Source of the DNA: Lysobacter prati
Lineage (GTDB): Bacteria > Pseudomonadota > Gammaproteobacteria > Xanthomonadales > Xanthomonadaceae
Length of the DNA: 64,000 nt
Direction of reading: 5' to 3'
Assembly: GCF_009765215.1 (NCBI RefSeq)
Contig: NZ_VLNV01000006.1
Span: forward strand, 248,001-312,000
Positions 62,667-64,000 of the stretch are shown here, one piece after another; within the stretch, counting starts at the first letter, position 1, and each line of letters opens with the position of its first letter. The notes under the pieces were generated by a model, which was not told the origin of the DNA, did not search any database, and saw only the letters and a list, made by a program, of their open reading frames with translations. The translations under genes and the position numbers were made by a program.

Positions 62667-62728
62667 GCCATTTCTAAACTAGAGTGAGATAGAAATGGCG
62701 CCGGGCTCTTTGCTAAAGAAGCAAAGAG
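62667..62728. promoter_or_regulatory. Two adjacent inverted repeats before a HTH gene
   Basis: GCCATTTCTA (62667-62676) and TAGAAATGGC (62690-62699) are perfect 10-bp arms around 13 bases. CTCTTTGCT (62706-62714) and AGCAAAGAG (62720-62728) are perfect 9-bp arms around AAAGA. Both lie in the AT-richer 164-base gap before the gene at 62766 and suit operators or RNA hairpins. Confidence 0.5.
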
Positions 62729-62765
62729 TACCGAAGGTGGACCTTATCTAAGCGGATCGATTTTC

Positions 62766-63116
62766 ATGGCCCGAACGCTCCACCTAGAAGGCAAAGACTG
62801 GTTCACCGAGTCGGAAGCTGCGGAGTACTGTGGCGTCGCTCTGTCCACCTTTCGCGAAGGCTACCGCTCGCTGGGGATCGTCCCCAGGCGCTTCATGGGG
62901 AAGAAGCTCTACTCCCGCGCTGACCTCTTTGCAGCGATCGACAAATCACCAGCTTGGGATCTCCGGCTGCGGTCGAGTGGCCATGTAGAAGTCGCCGTTT
63001 GGCAGCGGCTGCCTATCACTCCAACGATGGAGGAGCTGGATCCCGATTTAGCCAGGCGGCTCAGTACCATCCGGCAAAGGCCGTATAAGGCCCGCAAAAA
63101 GACGACGTCCGAGTAG
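62766..63116 (+). CDS. Helix-turn-helix DNA-binding protein
   Basis: A 116-residue protein: WFTESEAAEYCGVALSTFRE, GYRSLGIVPRRFMGKKLYSR, ADLFAAIDKSPAW. This is an excisionase/AlpA-type winged helix followed by a basic tail. It lies just before a DUF4224-like gene, an order seen near integrases of related prophages. It ends with TAG; read-through would add 13 residues and overlap the next gene. Confidence 0.75.
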   Translation: MARTLHLEGKDWFTESEAAEYCGVALSTFREGYRSLGIVPRRFMGKKLYSRADLFAAIDKSPAWDLRLRSSGHVEVAVWQRLPITPTMEELDPDLARRLSTIRQRPYKARKKTTSE

Positions 63117-63126
63117 GGTCCACGAA

Positions 63127-63375
63127 ATGTCCGAGACTTGGCTAACGCCGGATGAGGTCGGGGAACTGACGGCGCTGAAGCCCAATAGCTGGAAGGCTCA
63201 GTGCCGCCGCCTGGCATCCATGGGCATCCCGTTTCTTCCTAACGCCGTGGGGCGCCCCTTGGTCGAGCGATCGGCTGTGCTGTCAGCCACCGTCCCACGC
63301 CGCCCGCGAGTTCCGAGGTCATGGCCAAACTGGGATGCCATGCCCAAGCCTGCAGGGAAGAAGCCGAAGGCTTGA
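63127..63375 (+). CDS. DUF4224-like protein
   Basis: An 82-residue protein: MSETWLTPDEVGELTALKPN, WKAQCRRLASMGIPFLPNAV, GRPLVERSAVLSATVP. It matches the DUF4224 pattern (LTxxEIxELTG...QxxxLxxxGIPF...GRPxV). Such genes normally sit directly before a phage integrase, but none follows here. This suggests a lost integrase and a degenerate end of an element near 63.4 kb. Confidence 0.8.
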   Translation: MSETWLTPDEVGELTALKPNSWKAQCRRLASMGIPFLPNAVGRPLVERSAVLSATVPRRPRVPRSWPNWDAMPKPAGKKPKA

Positions 63376-63435
63376 TCAACCCGCAGATCCTGCGCGGCGT
63401 CTAGGCAGCAAGCAGGGGCGCCATGGCCGACTTCG

Positions 63436-64000
63436 CTACATGTTGACCGGAAGTGCGAACTGCCAATCGAACCAAATCTCTTCGTCGTCCCGCGACACGC
63501 CTACCCAGTTGATTCGAACGCCCTTGGCGGCGAGCCGTGGAGCAAGTCGCGCTGCTGACGTATCGAAACTTGTATCGGCAAGCCTCCCGGGCCACAGGGG
63601 TACCAACGCTCCGTAGGTGACGTAGTTTGAGATCTGATGCGGAATGCCACGGGTTTCGAACAGAAGCTCCCACGTTCTGAGTGAGCTTCGATACCTCAGC
63701 TTTCCATCCTGGTCAGGAGTCAGGTCGTCAAAAGTCAGCTGGCCTAGCGGAGCGCTGAATGGCAATGCGAACCCTCGCTTTGGGCTGTCTTCGGTCAAGG
63801 CGAGCACCAGCGTCTTTACGCAGTCGTCGTCGCCGAATTCGACCTGGACGACTGAGTCAGAGAATCGGTACGCCCAAACCTTTCCCGGTGTTAGATCGAT
63901 TCTTGTGCTCGGCGTCCCCAATTGCTCCCGCACGAATTCCATCGGCGCTCCAGGGCCGATGTGTTCGAAAAGGTTGGAAGGCGTGCGGCGCGAAGCAATC
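63436..64000 (-). CDS. Conserved hypothetical protein, 5' end outside the window
   Basis: The frame is open to the right edge of the window: before the ATG at 63942 it continues SRRTPSNLFEHIGPGAP, which reads as part of the same protein. At least 187 residues are seen (EFVREQLGTPSTRIDLTPGK; VWAYRFSDSVVQVEFGDDDC; LRTWELLFETRGIPHQISNY). The beginning recalls domains of the SmpA/OmlA-like type (helix, G.P, then beta strands). Function is unknown. It is probably host or a cargo gene. Confidence 0.65.
   Translation of the reverse strand, partial: IASRRTPSNLFEHIGPGAPMEFVREQLGTPSTRIDLTPGKVWAYRFSDSVVQVEFGDDDCVKTLVLALTEDSPKRGFALPFSAPLGQLTFDDLTPDQDGKLRYRSSLRTWELLFETRGIPHQISNYVTYGALVPLWPGRLADTSFDTSAARLAPRLAAKGVRINWVGVSRDDEEIWFDWQFALPVNM

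Larger units (their letters stand above)
47933..63400. mobile_element. Integrative element 2: podovirus-like prophage remnant in tRNA-Phe
   Basis: The left end is the tRNA-Phe fragment followed by an integrase. Inside are an overlapping early operon (50402-54534), a replication-like gene with iterons (54550-55400), a secreted protein (56228-57304) and internal-virion genes with in-frame TAG codons (57723-62043). Head, portal and terminase genes are not seen. A DUF4224-like gene at 63127, a type usually next to an integrase, suggests an end near 63.4 kb, but no second att copy was found, so the right limit is a guess. Confidence 0.65.

Noticed and set aside
47933-64000. Suppressor tRNA with CUA anticodon inside element 2
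   Set aside because: I looked for T-arm patterns (GTTCRA) on both strands and found only the tRNA-Phe fragment. A divergent tRNA or one outside the window cannot be excluded.

Overview
The window looks like a chromosome segment of a high-GC gammaproteobacterium of the Xanthomonadaceae, most like Lysobacter or a close relative. The reasons are the order thrS-infC-rpmI-rplT-pheS-pheT-ihfA-merR-tRNA-Pro, the protein similarity of Dxs, MrfA and others to Xanthomonas-type sequences as I recall them, and the many ATGA start-stop overlaps. This is recognition from memory; no search was run.

Layout. 1-8548 is core host: the tail of uvrB, tRNA-Val, then a translation-factor/ribosomal-protein/aminoacyl-tRNA synthetase operon. 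A likely threonine-codon attenuator precedes thrS, and infC starts at ATC. 8501-24719 is an integrative element bounded by a perfect 57-bp direct repeat made of the 3' half of tRNA-Pro(GGG). It holds an integrase, an excisionase and a leftward early operon. A deletion then joins this to a tail-tip module with no head, portal or terminase genes. A cargo end follows: alpha/beta hydrolase, AraC regulator, single-domain response regulator, histidine kinase and a phytochelatin-synthase-like protease. 24720-47932 is ordinary host: BLUF photosensor, GumN/TraB-type protein, Dxs, HNH nuclease, acyl-CoA dehydrogenase, the MrfA-MrfB DNA-repair pair, KptA, cytochrome c, LpxR, cytochrome P460 and small proteins.

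47933 onward is a second element, inserted in a tRNA-Phe gene whose 3' fragment and native terminator mark the left end. Its right end was not found. It carries a tyrosine integrase, a tightly overlapping rightward early operon, a candidate replication protein whose 3' end overlaps an array of iterons and other short direct repeats, a secreted cysteine-rich protein, and podovirus-like internal-virion genes.

The most unusual signal is in those late genes. Three consecutive reading frames (57723-59483, 59483-61573, 61732-62043) contain nine in-frame TAG codons in all, but no in-frame TAA or TGA and no frameshift. Each resumes family-like protein sequence after every TAG and ends at TAA or TGA. 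Early genes of the same element seem to use TAG as a normal stop. This suggests amber recoding or suppression (glutamine fits best) limited to late genes. C-to-T decay of CAG codons is the main alternative. No suppressor tRNA is visible in the window.
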